Positions 22,169-34,260 of a DNA stretch of 64,000 bases are shown piece by piece. The stretch is from Hydrangea macrophylla (taxonomy: Eukaryota > Streptophyta > Magnoliopsida > Cornales > Hydrangeaceae). The position numbers and the translations under genes are program-made. Within the stretch, counting starts at the first letter, position 1, and each line of letters begins with the position of its first letter. The notes beneath the pieces were generated by a model. The model ran no database searches. It was not told where the DNA came from and saw nothing but the letters and a program-made list of their open reading frames with translations. The stretch covers positions 12,650,001 through 12,714,000 of the forward strand of contig CM066994.1 in NCBI GenBank assembly GCA_033977485.1, in the 5' to 3' direction.

Positions 22169-22177
22169 TTTTATTAT

Positions 22178-22926
22178 TTCACACTTGACCTTGAGAAAAG
22201 CATTTGAAAATCAATTAAATCCAAGCGATCTTTTCGTAATTGTTTGCTTCCCAAATTTAAATCCTCAATTTAGTTGCCAAATAGCTTAATAGTTATACCG
22301 CTGGGCATGATCAGTAGTCTTGCATGTGATATATAACTCAAATTGGGGCCTAATGATATTGATAGCCATTGGGATCTTGAAAGCAAAAAATACCAACTTC
22401 CGTGTTTTTTTTTTTTTTTTCAGGGGAAAAAAAAAAAGAAGAAGAATGTTATGTCAACATTACTATTGTAAACGGATTTTTTTTTTTTTTTTTGGTGTCG
22501 TGTGTTAATGACATATATAACCTGAATGTAATTTCCTACATCAGTTACCTACGACTCTGAGAAGAAGAGTTTCTTGGGGTCTTTCTGGAAATGTCTAAAA
22601 TAGGAGTAGATTTAATCCTGGTTTCTTATTTATTTTTTTTTTGCTAAGAAGAAATTCATTAAGAAAGAAACAGAGCCAACAACAAAGAATAGCCACTCAG
22701 CCTTGTTGATTCCCTTCCTTAATCCTGGTTTCTTTTTTCTTCTTTTTTCCGGACATCATTTTGTTTGTCAAATAATAGTTTTAAGAGTTATTAGAATAGG
22801 CATGGACTCCAATGCAATTAAAAAACAATGTACCAAACATGTGAAAAAAATAGAAAAGGTTCACTTTCAAACCACAGAAACAGTTTTAGACTGCCTTTTT
22901 AGTATTTGAGGCAACTTTCACACAGA
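22178..22926. other. Intergenic, no recognised gene
   Basis: Contains a weak foldback-like stretch near 22248-22375 and several poly(T)/poly(A) runs (22405-22437, 22480-22493). No coding sequence is supported. Confidence 0.4.
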
Positions 22927-23092
22927 GAGTAATGCTATACTTCCCATATTTTGTATCCGAGATAGTTCTCAAATACACGCGGCAGTAGAACCACCTTCAA
23001 CATCCTCCGATCACAATCAAGTGAGCCAACAATCACATATGTTTAGGAACCATTTGGATACTAAAGTTGTATATAATAACTCCACACAGAAT

Positions 23093-23144
<52 letters not shown>

Positions 23145-23446
23145 TTATGTATTTCTTTTATGGGAATGCAAATTTAACTTTCAGAGAACCAAACAATAGA
23201 TACAGAAAAAATATGTGCCTTCCAGACAGAAACTAATTGACACCATTACTAGAGTGCCATAGGCATGCAAGGAAGTGCTGTAACCAAATTACCATTCTCA
23301 AACATTAACAGAGCACTGTAACAAGAGCAATGCTACGCTTACCAAATACAGGTGGCAGTACCTTTAATAATGATGGGACCACTTCAACATTCTCCTGTAT
23401 TTGAGAAGCATTTGGGATTCAAAATTTGGGAAGTATAGCATTACTC
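22927..23446. mobile_element. Composite MITE with GAGTAATGCTATACTTCCC ends
   Basis: The 19-bp end at 22927-22945 is perfectly inverted at 23428-23446. Near the right end a further related end ('agcaatgctacgcttacc', about 23328) suggests one MITE inside another. A (TC)n tract lies at 23095-23140. Non-coding. It sits downstream of the kinase gene. Confidence 0.75.
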
Positions 23447-23817
23447 ATTGTAACAAATACGCGTACATTTACAACAACAGAAAAAAAAAAAAAAAAAAAA
23501 CCAACAACAAAGTCACAGATGAACACCACCACCACCACCACCACCACCACCAGTCCCATTCAGGATTTCACCATTCTAGGCTATTGCAAGGCATAACTAA
23601 CTAATAATGATTAAGAAAATTCATGTCTGCATGTTTACCAGACAGACGAATTAGAAACAGCAAATAGGGTGTGAAAAAAAGAGAAAGATAAGTAATTTGA
23701 AACTTTCTTTTCCACTCTCAGGATTTCTATCTATATCCTTATTTCTCAGGACTATAATTTAAAATATTCCCTCTTAAACAATTACTTTGGCAAAATTCTT
23801 TTAGGATACAATTACTT
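23447..23817. other. Kinase gene 3' flank with (CAC)n microsatellite
   Basis: (CAC)n at 23524-23552 and an A run at 23482-23500. The 3' UTR of the minus-strand kinase gene should lie in 23500-23817. Confidence 0.5.
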
Positions 23818-26800
23818 TTACGGAGCCATGAGTCCTTCAATTGTGTAGAAGAGAGATTCTGCCCAATCAACTTTGAATAACAAAGAATGCAACGTGCTCA
23901 TCACATCATACTCTGGATCAAGCTTTTTCTGCCATCCCTAAAGGCAAAAAGAAGACAAAAACAGAATTTATCATGTCATTGGATTAGATGTCTTTTAACA
24001 TTTTCCAAAAAAAAAAATTAAGAGGGGGGAAAAAGAAAAAAGAAAAAATAGTAATTTCATCTCTTCGAACCATCACATGGTTGAATGCCTTTGTCCCCTA
24101 TCCAGGTAGGAGAATAGAAAAGCTGATAAGAAGAAAATTCAAAGCAAACACCAGAACTCACAAAAAAAAGCAACCAAATTCTGTGAAGATAAGCCAATTA
24201 GTATCAATTTGATCAAACCAAATGATTAACTTAAGAAAAGGTAACTGATATCAACTTCTAAGTAACTTCTATATTACCTTGATATAACCTTGTAGACTCA
24301 CATTTAAACTTCTAAGTAACTTCTATATATATTCTTGATATAACCTTGTAGACTCAAATTCAAACTTGAATGAAGGGCCCAATAAAATGAAATTCAGATA
24401 TCTCAAGCTATCGATGATAGCAAGCTTTCAATTTACTACTGTGAAAGTGGCAGGGATAATCTAGAAACACCGTATGTAGATCAAATTGAAATGTGATGCA
24501 ATCAAACTAAAAACCATTCAGCAAAATCTAGTAGAACCAATCTTTTTGGGCAATTACGGTTCTGCTTGGTTCCATGGAACTGAGGGAAACACTTTTCTTC
24601 ATTCGGTTAACCAGGAAAATAGTGAGGGACTTACGAAGAAAAGAGGGGGGAAAAATAAATCTAAATTGGGGGGTCACCCCTCCCTTTTTTCTTAAGCTAC
24701 AATTACATTTTGAAAAAAATTCATGCTTCAAATGATATCCAAGCATGGAGGAAAACACATGGGAACTAGTTTTCCTTCTAACTTCCCTTTCCTTAGTTGT
24801 TCCTTCTCTATATTCGCCAACCAAACAGAGAGCCTAAGAGAATACAAAAGCCACTAAGGGTGTCAGGAGAAGATTGTATCCATATAACCTACTAGTGATG
24901 GAGCAACCAAATGGTAGACTTGAACAGTCAAATAGTCCTTCACGAGAACAAGTAACTTGAGAACTTCCAGAACGGGAATTTTTAAACTAAATTTCACACA
25001 TGTTTAAACAATAATTCTCTCTTATCAACTGTCCTATTATATCAATGGTGGTATATTCAAAGGTGGTAAGCAAATACCTCTAGAACTAAAGTGGTTACCA
25101 TCACAGCGCAAGCGTTGCCATCAATGTTAACCCTGTGACGCCTAACTTGCTCAAGCAATTGTTGCATGCACTCACCCGGTTGATAAACATCACCTTCCAT
25201 GGAACCCCAGAAATTAAAAGAATTCTCCACTTCCTGTTAAACCACCAAAATCTTCTCTTTGTAAGTAGATATATCTGATAACAAGCAACTCCAGAATATT
25301 GAACACTTTAAAGCACTTTTACAAGAAAAAAAAAAAAAAAACCCAGAAAAGAACCCAATAATATAAGAATTAGGTCCTCAATTTGGAGGGGGGGCAATTT
25401 GTGCTTGGACCCGGTTTAATACAAAAGCAATTTGTGCTTAAAAGGCTCAAGTTCATAAGGCCTTAGTTGTGGACTCATGTACCTTATTTTTAATTCGAGA
25501 ACAAGTAAACAGTGCATTCATAACCACAAGTTTTTAGAAAGACCCAGCCCAAAGCTATCCCACTTGCGTTAGTGAAGGCAAATTAGTAAACACTAATAAA
25601 TGAACCGGCTGGTTGAATAGATATTGCAAAACGGTACATTACCCTAGAAGGCCAGAATCGTCCTAGCAAGCACTATGCACATGGATTAGGCCAGTGATTT
25701 TTAACCCAAGGTTCAGGCTTAAAATTGAAGGTGCTTAATATTCTAAGGGGCTGTTTGGAATGGTAAAGAACCGAATATGTGGTCAATAAGTGATCTAGTT
25801 CTATAAACTGAAGTGTTTGGTGAATTTCCATAAGGAGTTCGTGCCCAGTCTAATATCTTTCCAAAAACAGGTTCTTTGTCAAACCAACATTGTCTGGTTC
25901 CTATTCTAACAGGCTCTGATTGAACCAGAGAAAAACCATGTTTGCGCAAGTCACATACCATACATTAACAAGTTTCCGCCATCTTTTAATGCAAACATGA
26001 AATCACATGCACATGCATGGTTTAAAATCCGAAAGAAATTTAAGTTGGTCAACAAGGTGGTTTCTTACAATGTAGAATTTAAACTTGGCTAGCCACTGTT
26101 TTTCTGGACAAATAGTACTATACAACTAAGGATATACTTCTGGCATATTTGGTTGTCCCTTGAATTAAATGGAAATAGATCAAATTGTAGGAACTTAGAA
26201 ACTTTGCTTAAGATAATAAATTTGTTTAGCACTAGAAAACCTACAAATAATTACATAAGCCAGAACATGAAAAAGTTTTTATTTTACCAACAGCCTCATC
26301 CATGATGACGGATTTTCACATAAAGATACTGTACAAACTTGTGATTTGGTCAATGCAAATTCATTGGAAGCGCAGACAGCCCTTAACATTTACGCTGCAG
26401 ATCATACAAAACATGAAGTGGTTTATGGGAATCATGAATGCTTGAATACTCAGTAACATCTCATAAATCAACCAGAATAATATTCGTTTTCACTACAGGG
26501 AAAATAGAAAGGTCTCGTGAGTAACCTCAATGAAGGCATCTGGGTTTGGGCAATTTTGTTGTTTAGATAGTTTAAGAGTGCATTTAGCAGCGGTGCGTCC
26601 ATCTTGTACAGCCACAGCTTTGAAGAACTCAAGTAAATTAACTCGATCCTTCTTAGAGAGTTCGGCAGTCATGCCCACGTCAAGGAAAATGACATGAGGC
26701 CTTGATCCAAACAGCCCTTTGTGTGAAGCCTTGCTCTCAGACATTCTTACAAGAATATTTCCTGGATGCATGTCTGCATGGATAAAATTGTCTACCTGGT

Positions 26801-29800
26801 AAAGAAAATGAAAAAGAATCAGCGAATCGTTGGGTCCCTGGGGAAAAACAAGAAGTGAATCATAAGAAATAAAACTCGCTAATTCGCCATGTGCCAACTA
26901 CCTGAATTGATCCTACCAACTAAGTTCCAAAATAGACTCATTTCAAATTCTTAATTACTAAAAACAATCTACAACTTGACTCAACATTCAAAAAGTACCC
27001 ATATGTCATTTCCAGATTTTATAACTCGGGTGGAAAATTGATTATAACATCAATTTTTCAAGTTTTCACATAGTAGATTCTGCTGACAATTGCCCCTGTA
27101 TCTAGCAAGGAAAGTTAGAGCTACCAAGGTTTCAGTATGATAGCATGCTTTCAGAAGGAAGTCTCTGTTTTTCTTTTCATGCTTTCTACCAGGACAAATT
27201 CCTTAATTCACAATTTTTTTTAATACAAATTCAGAATTGTGACTTATTACCTTATTTGGACAATAATTGCAACTAACATAAATTTAACTTAATGAGATAG
27301 GACAGTCAATGCTTATGAGCAACAGATTGAAACGAAGGAAATTTCCCCATTTATTTTGTTTGGAAAAACTTCTTTGAGTTATAAGATTTTAACTAAAGAA
27401 TTTACAAATTCCTCTATTCAATATGAACCTCTTAGAGAGGGTTCAAATTCATTGTACAACACACAAAGTACAACACACAAAGTACAACACACAGTGAAGC
27501 CAGTTTCTGCCAATACAACGTTATAATTCCTAGCACAAGAACAGTGAATGGATAAGAATAAGATTATTAACACCAACACAACATAGGAATCATACCAAAA
27601 GCATCTTCAAAAGTGCATGCGTCCCAATATGAGCAAGGGCACTTTTAATGTGCTCATGTCCTTCAAGCTCATCAACATAGTGCAAAACGCTTTCACCGCG
27701 CTCGTAAGTCTCCACCAAAACAGCTGGGTGCACCAGTGGATACAGAGGTTTTGGGAACGAGACATCTTTCCAACTGCGGAAATTGTAAGTAAAACGACTC
27801 AAATTAGCAGCTTCTCTTGCAAGATCAACTTGAGACATCATGAAAACAGCAAACTGTTGTATGCTTTCATCAAGCCTCAGCCATTTTAGTGTGGGCATGA
27901 ACTTAGAAACTTTCGCAACCAAATTAATTAATATGAAATCCCTTCTGATTGCTTCACCGACACCTGGGTGCCTAACCTTTACTGCAACAACAAAGGGCTT
28001 AATCTGCTGGTGGGGATAGCGGAATTTTAGAGTAGCACGATGAACTTGAGCAACACTCCCCGATGCTATAGGTTCTTCTTCAAACTTCTCAAAAATTTCT
28101 GGTAATTTGCGGCCAAATGCTTTTTCGATAGTTCTTTTCGTGTAGGCATAGCAATGTGCTGGTGCTTTAGTGTGAAGCTTAGCAAGCTCGGTGCAGAGGT
28201 CTTGGGGGAAGAGATCCGGCCTTGTTGCTGCCCACTGACCCCATTTAATAAAAGCAGGGCCTGCTTTTTCTAATGTAAGATGGATAACATGAAGCCATGT
28301 CTTCCTAAATTCCATGCTAAACGAATCCGCAAAAGGAGCCATAGCTATGCAGGGCGAGAACAAAATTGCTAAATAAATCGCTCGAACAAATAGTATCAAG
28401 CACTCAAAAAGTGAGAACACGAATGAAGTCAAGTAAACATGCCCATCTTGCGCATGCATGTATAGAGTATTTCCTGCTGGGAAGCGTTCTGCCTCGGCCC
28501 ATGTTCTTTGCTTCCATGATAGTTCTCCAACAATGACAGCAAAAATACTAGGGACTACCAGATGTGATCGGGTCAGAGCAAGGCTCACCGCACAAGCAAT
28601 CCTACTTATTGGTGGTAGAATGGGTCCATTATAGGAACAAAGTTGAGAAAGTCTTCTCCGGGCAATTTGCGCATGGCGCGAAATTATGCTACTTGCTGAA
28701 AAGATATAGAAGTCTTTCGAGACACAACTCTTCCATGAGATTTCCTTTGAAAGGGATGACACACATGATGATAGTCCTCTATTTGGAAGTTTATATTGTG
28801 TATACAATCTACATAGAGAATAAGGGAGCCCAACAATAATGTGCGTCCCATTATTATTTACGTCCAAACAGCTAGTCTTTTGGCTAGGAATAAGGGAATG
28901 CACAACCCTCCTAGCACTTCCAAATGCCAAATATCTGCATTTAACAGATGCATAATCGATTATATCATACAAATTCTCCAGAAATCGACGATACAATAAG
29001 TTTGAACAATAGTCTACTCGAAATAGAGATATAATTGCATATGAGCAATCAGAGGCGACCAGTAATTAGTTGCTCCATATTCAACAATATCATGATTAGC
29101 AATTAAGAGCCCCATTAATTGTTCGAAGTAAATCTTTAACATCATATGGAATCTCCAAGTACCGATGTTACTCCAGCAGCATGCTAACGAAAAGGTGAAC
29201 ATAAGTTCCTCATTTTTTTCTAAACTAAGTGACGTCCATCCCCGAAGATCCAAACTATCAGCCCCGTCCAGCTCATCTAAAGGGTATTCCTCAATAATCT
29301 AGATACTCTATATAACAATTACAACCTAGAACTAATGTTGATAGATATCAATTACAACCTAGAACTAATGTTGAGATCTATCTATCTAACCATTCCAATA
29401 GCGGTCAACCTCATCTACCCAAATAAACTCAACCCTCTTCCTAATATTGTTTCCTTCAAGATGCAAAAGAATGGAAGGCTAAAAAACTCTAACGAAAGAG
29501 TTTATCCCAGAACTTGTTCTAGTACCGCACTACCGCAAGAAAAACAGGTCCAATGTTAGTAATATAAATTTGTTCGTGTAATAGTAGTAGGCATTATAAA
29601 CTCTCAGACTCCACTTTTAGTGAAATACACCAACAATACTTATACAACCTTCATTGAGTGCAAGTCTTTCTTGGATAATATCGCTCTCAACAACCAATAC
29701 ATGGGCAACCTCATTCATTTGCATGAGAGGTACTCTCCTCAAGTCAGTTTTCCTGATATTTCTGATTAGGAATGGTCCCCTGTACATGAATATTAAGTGA

Positions 29801-30183
29801 AAATTTTTCCTTTCAGAGACTTTTTTATACACTAAGAACCAAATTGAACTTTAAACTCGTGGCAGTTGCTTTTAGGGATTTTCGGCTAAATTTCTATAAC
29901 TAAAAATAAAGTAAAAGCAAATTATGCAGTAAGAAAAATTAATTTTAGCTACTTGAGTGAAACAATAAGCTGAAAGAAAAGGTTTTTCGAACTTTTAACA
30001 CCAAAATAGATATGATCAATAATGATACAAGGCCTAAATCGTAGCTAATCCAAACCATTTACAGCTAATCACAATACATGAATCAACATCAATAGAGAAT
30101 TCGAATAAAGCAATTGATTCAATTCAAAAAAAAAAAACGAAAAGAGAGAGTTATTGAGGAGCTACAGACCTTGAAATGGCCAT
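23818..30183 (-). CDS. ABC1/UbiB-family atypical kinase, ADCK2-like
   Basis: Five exons reconstructed: 30170-30183, 27596-28934, 26526-26795, 25078-25233 and 23818-23937, all with GT..AG introns, giving 1899 nt or 632 residues. The first exon encodes only MAIS plus two bases; splicing makes MAISRYLAFG. Visible motifs are the ABC1 signature KWGQ (235-238), an ASGSVAQVHRA loop (295 on) in place of a P-loop, VAVK with the ATP-site Lys (about 324), QVD (373-375), the catalytic HADMHPGN (457-464) and DVG (490-492) in place of DFG. A hydrophobic stretch lies at about 175-205. The family acts in mitochondria or plastids on prenyl-quinone metabolism; ADCK2-like members are mainly mitochondrial. Exact substrate and targeting are inferred, not seen. 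Exon phases agree throughout, so the gene looks intact. Confidence 0.93.
24555..24834. mobile_element. Possible MITE in intron 4 of the kinase gene
   Basis: GGTTCTGCTTGGTT at the left faces AACCAAACAGAGAGCC at the right, with further partial pairing ('gttccatggaac...', '...ggaactagttttcc'). No exact target duplication was found. The element does not touch splice sites. Confidence 0.4.
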
Positions 30184-30311
30184 AGGTATCAGAGGCGATT
30201 GTGTCAACGATGAGAAGGTGGCGGACGAAAGTCGTCGCCGGCATTTTCACCAGCGATTGAATCAATCAACCTTAGCCACCGATGTTGGTGGCCTTGGGGT
30301 GACCTATGGCG

Positions 30312-30380
<69 letters not shown>

Positions 30381-30439
30381 GAGCGAGAGATTGGCGGAGG
30401 ATCTATGAGGAAGTGAAGCAGGAACGTCGATTGTATTTT
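30184..30439 (-). promoter_or_regulatory. 5' leader/promoter of the kinase gene with uORF and GT/GA repeat
   Basis: An upstream ATG at 30242-30244 opens a 32-codon frame (MPATTFVRHLL...) that overlaps the main start in another frame and, after splicing of intron 1, ends at a TAG early in exon 2. The main ATG (30181-30183) has G at +4. A (GT)n(GA)n microsatellite (30316-30381) lies in the leader or core promoter. No TATA box was identified. Upstream space is limited by a MULE MITE that begins at 30440 on the plus coordinate. Confidence 0.5.
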
Positions 30440-30953
30440 GGGTTAAATACACTTACACCCCTGTAGTTTGGCTGATTTGCACTTAATCTCCCATGGTTTG
30501 AATTTTGGCACTAATATATTTTCGGTTTGGACTAAAGTGCAACTGTTAAAATATGCAAACGAAGCAAGCTGAAATGACCAAATTACTTCTAAGTCTCCAT
30601 AACAATGTTAAAAACAAAATTTGTTTCCTTCAATTCGTTTAGAGATAAACATATGGTTTTGAATTAAGTGAGAAAAAATCTTTGACATTTTTTAGAATTT
30701 TTTTGGTATAAGTCATGTGTTTGAACCAAATAAAACTATTTACGACTTATTTTTCTTTTAATATGACTTTCAGGAGCAATAGAGTTATTTTACCCTTCAA
30801 ATTAGGGTTCCCAAATGTAAAACCATGAAATTGGATGAAAAAAGTCATAGTTGCACTTTACTCCGAACTACAAAGGGAATTAGGGCAAAATTTAAAATAC
30901 AGCGGAGTAAGTGCAAATCTGCCGAATCACAAGGGTGTAAGTGTATTTAACCC
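30440..30953. mobile_element. MULE-type MITE next to the kinase gene
   Basis: Ends GGGTTAAATACACTTACACC (30440) and their complement (ending 30953) pair closely, with more pairing inside ('gatttgcac', 'gtgcaaatc'). A perfect 9-bp duplication TTGTATTTT flanks it (30431-30439 and 30954-30962). 514 bp, non-coding. It begins about 257 bp upstream of the kinase start codon. Confidence 0.88.
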
Positions 30954-31017
30954 TTGTATTTTTTTCATGCTTTTAGGTTGACCCGCGGGCTATAAGTACA
31001 GTGATATTTGGTAACAA

Positions 31018-31145
31018 CTCATTTACAAACATTTTTATTCCCCTTCTAAGTGGCACAGTGGAGTCCATTTAAATTTTAATACGCTCAATGTCACTTAAGA
31101 GAGAGATAGAGAATGTTGTAAATGAGATGTACCCCTATCATTACT
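31018..31145. mobile_element. MITE, same family as 12408-12557
   Basis: Paired 'acaactcatttacaa' and 'ttgtaaatgag' blocks with 'ctaagtggca' and 'tgtcacttaag' inside; ends in 'ccctatcattact'. Non-coding. Confidence 0.65.
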
Positions 31146-31194
31146 CTTTGTTGAGTTCATGACTCGGAGCATCTCCAACCATATTCTCCATTTG

Positions 31195-31375
31195 AGTAAT
31201 ACTAGGGGTACAACTATTTTTTACAACTCATTTACAACCTTCTCTATCTCTCCTAAGTGATACTGAAGTTCATTGAAATTTAATCGGAGCCCACAATGCC
31301 ACTTAGGAGAGAGATAGAGATGATTGTAAATGAATTATAAAAAATAGTTATATGCCTAATATTGTTCTTTGCATT
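31195..31375. mobile_element. MITE, same family as 12408-12557
   Basis: 'gagtaatactaggggtacaa' faces 'tatgcctaatattgttc', with the family core 'acaactcatttacaac', 'tctatctctcctaagtg', 'cacttaggagagagataga'. It lies 50 bp from a sister copy. Confidence 0.7.
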
Positions 31376-32170
31376 TTGGTTATGCATAATGCATAATATG
31401 GCCAAAATATTATATTTGCATAATGAATTTTACATAACCACTCCAATTATGTTATGCATTTTAACTATCCGACTATATTTTATCATTTTTTGGATTTAAG
31501 CATACTTAATTTTTTTTTTTTTCACTTTCAACGGTAATATTTCTAACGACTATATTGCAACGGTCATATTTCAACGGCTATATTGCAACGCTCATATTAT
31601 AAATGACTATATTGTATTGTTATAAATACAAGGATCATTTTCTATCCAATAATGTTAGGCACACAATATCCACCACATCACATGCTTTAAAATCATGTAC
31701 CTTGTGTTGTGTGAATTTTTCTCACAGGATCTACAGTTTTTTGGGAAGTACAAGGTATATGCATTTATATTATAATTGTGATTTGGGTTGTGTGCCTAAC
31801 AATGTTCTTTTCTTTCAATCACAATTGTTACCAACAAATTATTTAGAAACAAAAATACTCCAACCTCTCAATGGCACATTACAATTATTTTTTGCTACAT
31901 TTCATGAGAAGGAGGATTCTCATAATAATGCTTTTGAGTTGTTACCGCAACTGCAATAAGGATGTTTACTTATTATCGGCATATGCTGTTAATGACTACA
32001 TGCGTATTGGAGAAAGCACTTCCATAGAGAATCTCTCAAAAAGGTTTGTTATTGCAGTTGTTGCAGTGTTTTGTAATACTTGTAATTTTTATTATATTTT
32101 ATTTATATAATTTTCAGTCTCGGGCTATATTTATAAGATTTTCACTATAATTATTATTATTTCTGAACCC
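31376..32170 (+). mobile_element. Degenerate PIF/Harbinger element fragment
   Basis: Contains a transposase remnant (31955-32080) preceded by an AT-rich part with a short tandem 'caacggctatattg' motif (31541-31600). No ends or target duplications are evident. The frame is open only in pieces. Confidence 0.55.
31955..32080 (+). pseudogene. PIF/Harbinger (HARBI1/ALP1-like) transposase fragment
   Basis: The translated stretch LLSAYAVNDYMRIGEST, followed by IENLSKRFVIAVVAVF, matches the conserved N-terminal segment of plant Harbinger-type nucleases (pattern 'AYG..D..DDY.RIGEST...CL.RF..AV...F'). The DDE catalytic region that should follow is absent: the next sequence is AT-rich and non-coding. 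It is a relic, not a gene. The match rests on family knowledge and one motif. Confidence 0.7.
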
Positions 32171-32724
32171 ATAATTACACCTGTGTTGCCCAACCGTGTG
32201 TGTACCCAAGCCAACCCCCAAACAACCCCTATAAATTATGTGTGTGTGTGTGCCGACCTAAGATAGAGGGAGGGAAATGAGGGGGTGTGCCATGTGTTTA
32301 TGTGATGAGTGTGTAGAGTGTTGAGGTGTATGGTAGGGTGGTAGGGTGATGAGTGAGATGTGTGTAGTGTGTCCATGTGTTTGTGTGTGAGGAGTGCATG
32401 TGTGCATGGGTGTGTCATGTATAGTGTATGTGTGTATGTGTCTGTGTGTGTGGCGTGGGGTGGCAGTGGAGTTAGTGAGGTTGTCTGTGGTGTTTTGTGT
32501 TGTGTGTTTGGTTTGTGTGTGTCTCATATATATATATATATATATATAATATTTGAACCCAACCACCCCCTAACTATAAATAGACACTCCCCATTAGTTG
32601 GTTAAGAAGTAAGGAAAATATAGGGAGAGAAGAAAGGAAAAAGAGAAGAAAGAAAGGAAGCCCACCCCAAATTACACCGCGACCTCGAATCTACGGTGAG
32701 TTTCTAACTCACTTGGTATATTAT

Positions 32725-33390
32725 AGTTTTGCGCCTTAATATGTTGTACCCCAAATTTAATGTCCATGTTATTATTTTTCAATTATTATTATTAGTATTA
32801 TTATTCTAGAAAATCTTGTGCTTAACATGTGGTGCCCCTAATCTAGGTCCATATTATGATTTCTATTCTCATTGTTATCATTGCTACTACTATTTATTAT
32901 TATAATTATTATTATCTTATTAGCTAGCCGTTAAAACTCATGTTAATTTTAACAGGTGGTATCCCTAACCCCGGTTCATATTATAATTGCTGTTATTATA
33001 ATTAGTATTATTATTATTATGATTATTATTTTCCGCTTATTATTATTATGGTCCAGTTAACATCGTGATTAACATATATACCCTGAACATTTTAATGTCC
33101 GTTTTATTATTCCGTTAATAATAATGATATTATTATTATTATTATTATTGATTAAACTCCAAACTCTAATATGTTGTACTCTGAACACATTATTCCGCTA
33201 CTATTATTAATATTATTAGTAATATTAATAATATTTTTGTTATCACTTTCCGGTTAACCTCATGTTAATATGTTGTATCCCGAATATATTATCTCTATTA
33301 TTATTATTATTATTATTTTTTCTGTTCGTTATTATTATCAGTTCGGTTAACCTCATGCTTTAACGTGTGGTACTACGAGCTTAGGGTCTG
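32725..33390. repeat. Degenerate minisatellite in the Y LTR
   Basis: About seven units, each of roughly 80-110 bp, combine a phrase like 'ttaacatgtggtaccccgaa' with a variable (ATT)n run and 'ttccggttaacctcatg'. Units differ in ATT length. It lies just downstream of the TATA box and leader. Confidence 0.7.
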
Positions 33391-33634
33391 TACTATATTT
33401 CAAGAATAAAATAGTACCTGTTTAATTAACTTGTACCTTGTGCATAACATATGATACACCTCACGTAGAAGTCGGTGTCGTAACGTCAAGGCGACGTGTA
33501 CGAGTATAGAGTCGAACGGTCGCGAAGACCAAGTCTGTATGCATTTGGAAATACATGTAGTCGACCGCTGAGGCCCAAAAGTTGATATATAGAGAGTCAG
33601 TACTGTCAAATGGAATTACAGGATCGCATGTCGG

Positions 33635-33910
33635 CGATAATTGCTACTATGGCCACGGAGAGGCAAATACGATAGCAAAGCAACCACGTTGATAAGAATA
33701 CATCGAGAAATGAATAAACACGGTTAGCCTGTAAGGCGAGAGTACTACAGTAGTCGAGACGACTAAGGATAGTAAACTAACCGTTTCGCAAATCGGCGAT
33801 GATATTCATAAGGCAAGGTCCCGAGAACCTAGAGTACACGGTTAGCTTATAAAGCGAGATTACTACTATGGCCACGGAGAGGCAGACAACGATAGTAAAG
33901 TAACCATAGC
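33635..33910. repeat. Tandem-type repeats in the Y LTR
   Basis: 'ctactatggccacggagagg' plus 'acgatag.aaag.aacca' occurs at about 33643 and 33865; 'cacggttagc.t.taa.gcgaga.tactac' occurs at about 33719 and 33839. An old internal duplication. Confidence 0.7.
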
Positions 33911-34260
33911 TCGACCCACTGGGCGAGTCGTTCTAAGCCAACGACGTTACACTGGTAATGTAACAAAGTCAAGTAAGTCGGATGTTAAGTCGAGTGAAGT
34001 CGAAAATGATGCATAGTTTCACGCACGGTTTAATTATAATTCATTCAACTGTCGTAACTAGTCGATGTGTGTTAGCCTTAAGGTATATTAAGGCATATTT
34101 AATTATGTTTTGATGATGTCAAATATGCTATGATAATTACATGATTCATATTGATTCATTCTTTGTTATTATCATAGTCATTTTCATGCTCATATATAAT
34201 CTCATATATAATCTCATGTATCAATATTGTATCAATGATTCATATTGATTCATTCTCTAT

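Larger units (their letters stand above)
32171..34069 (+). mobile_element. Element Y: 5' LTR, first part (Ty3/gypsy)
   Basis: The start is uncertain (near 32170). GT-rich sequence and (TA)n (32526-32548) precede TATAAATA (32575-32582); a purine-rich leader follows with 'acggtgagtt' (about 32695). The LTR continues at 40354, after the copia insertion, and ends GGGGCATGACA at 40937. Its promoter and end resemble those of chromovirus LTRs. Confidence 0.6.

Noticed and set aside
28935..28996. Extending kinase exon 2 to the first codon of its open frame at 28996
   Set aside because: That frame has no ATG upstream. A good acceptor (TGCAG) at 28935-28939 joins in phase to the 14-nt exon at 30170-30183 and gives a natural N-terminus.
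31603..31959. 118-residue frame upstream of the Harbinger fragment
   Set aside because: No match to the Myb-like second protein of PIF elements could be recognised; AT-rich with no motif.
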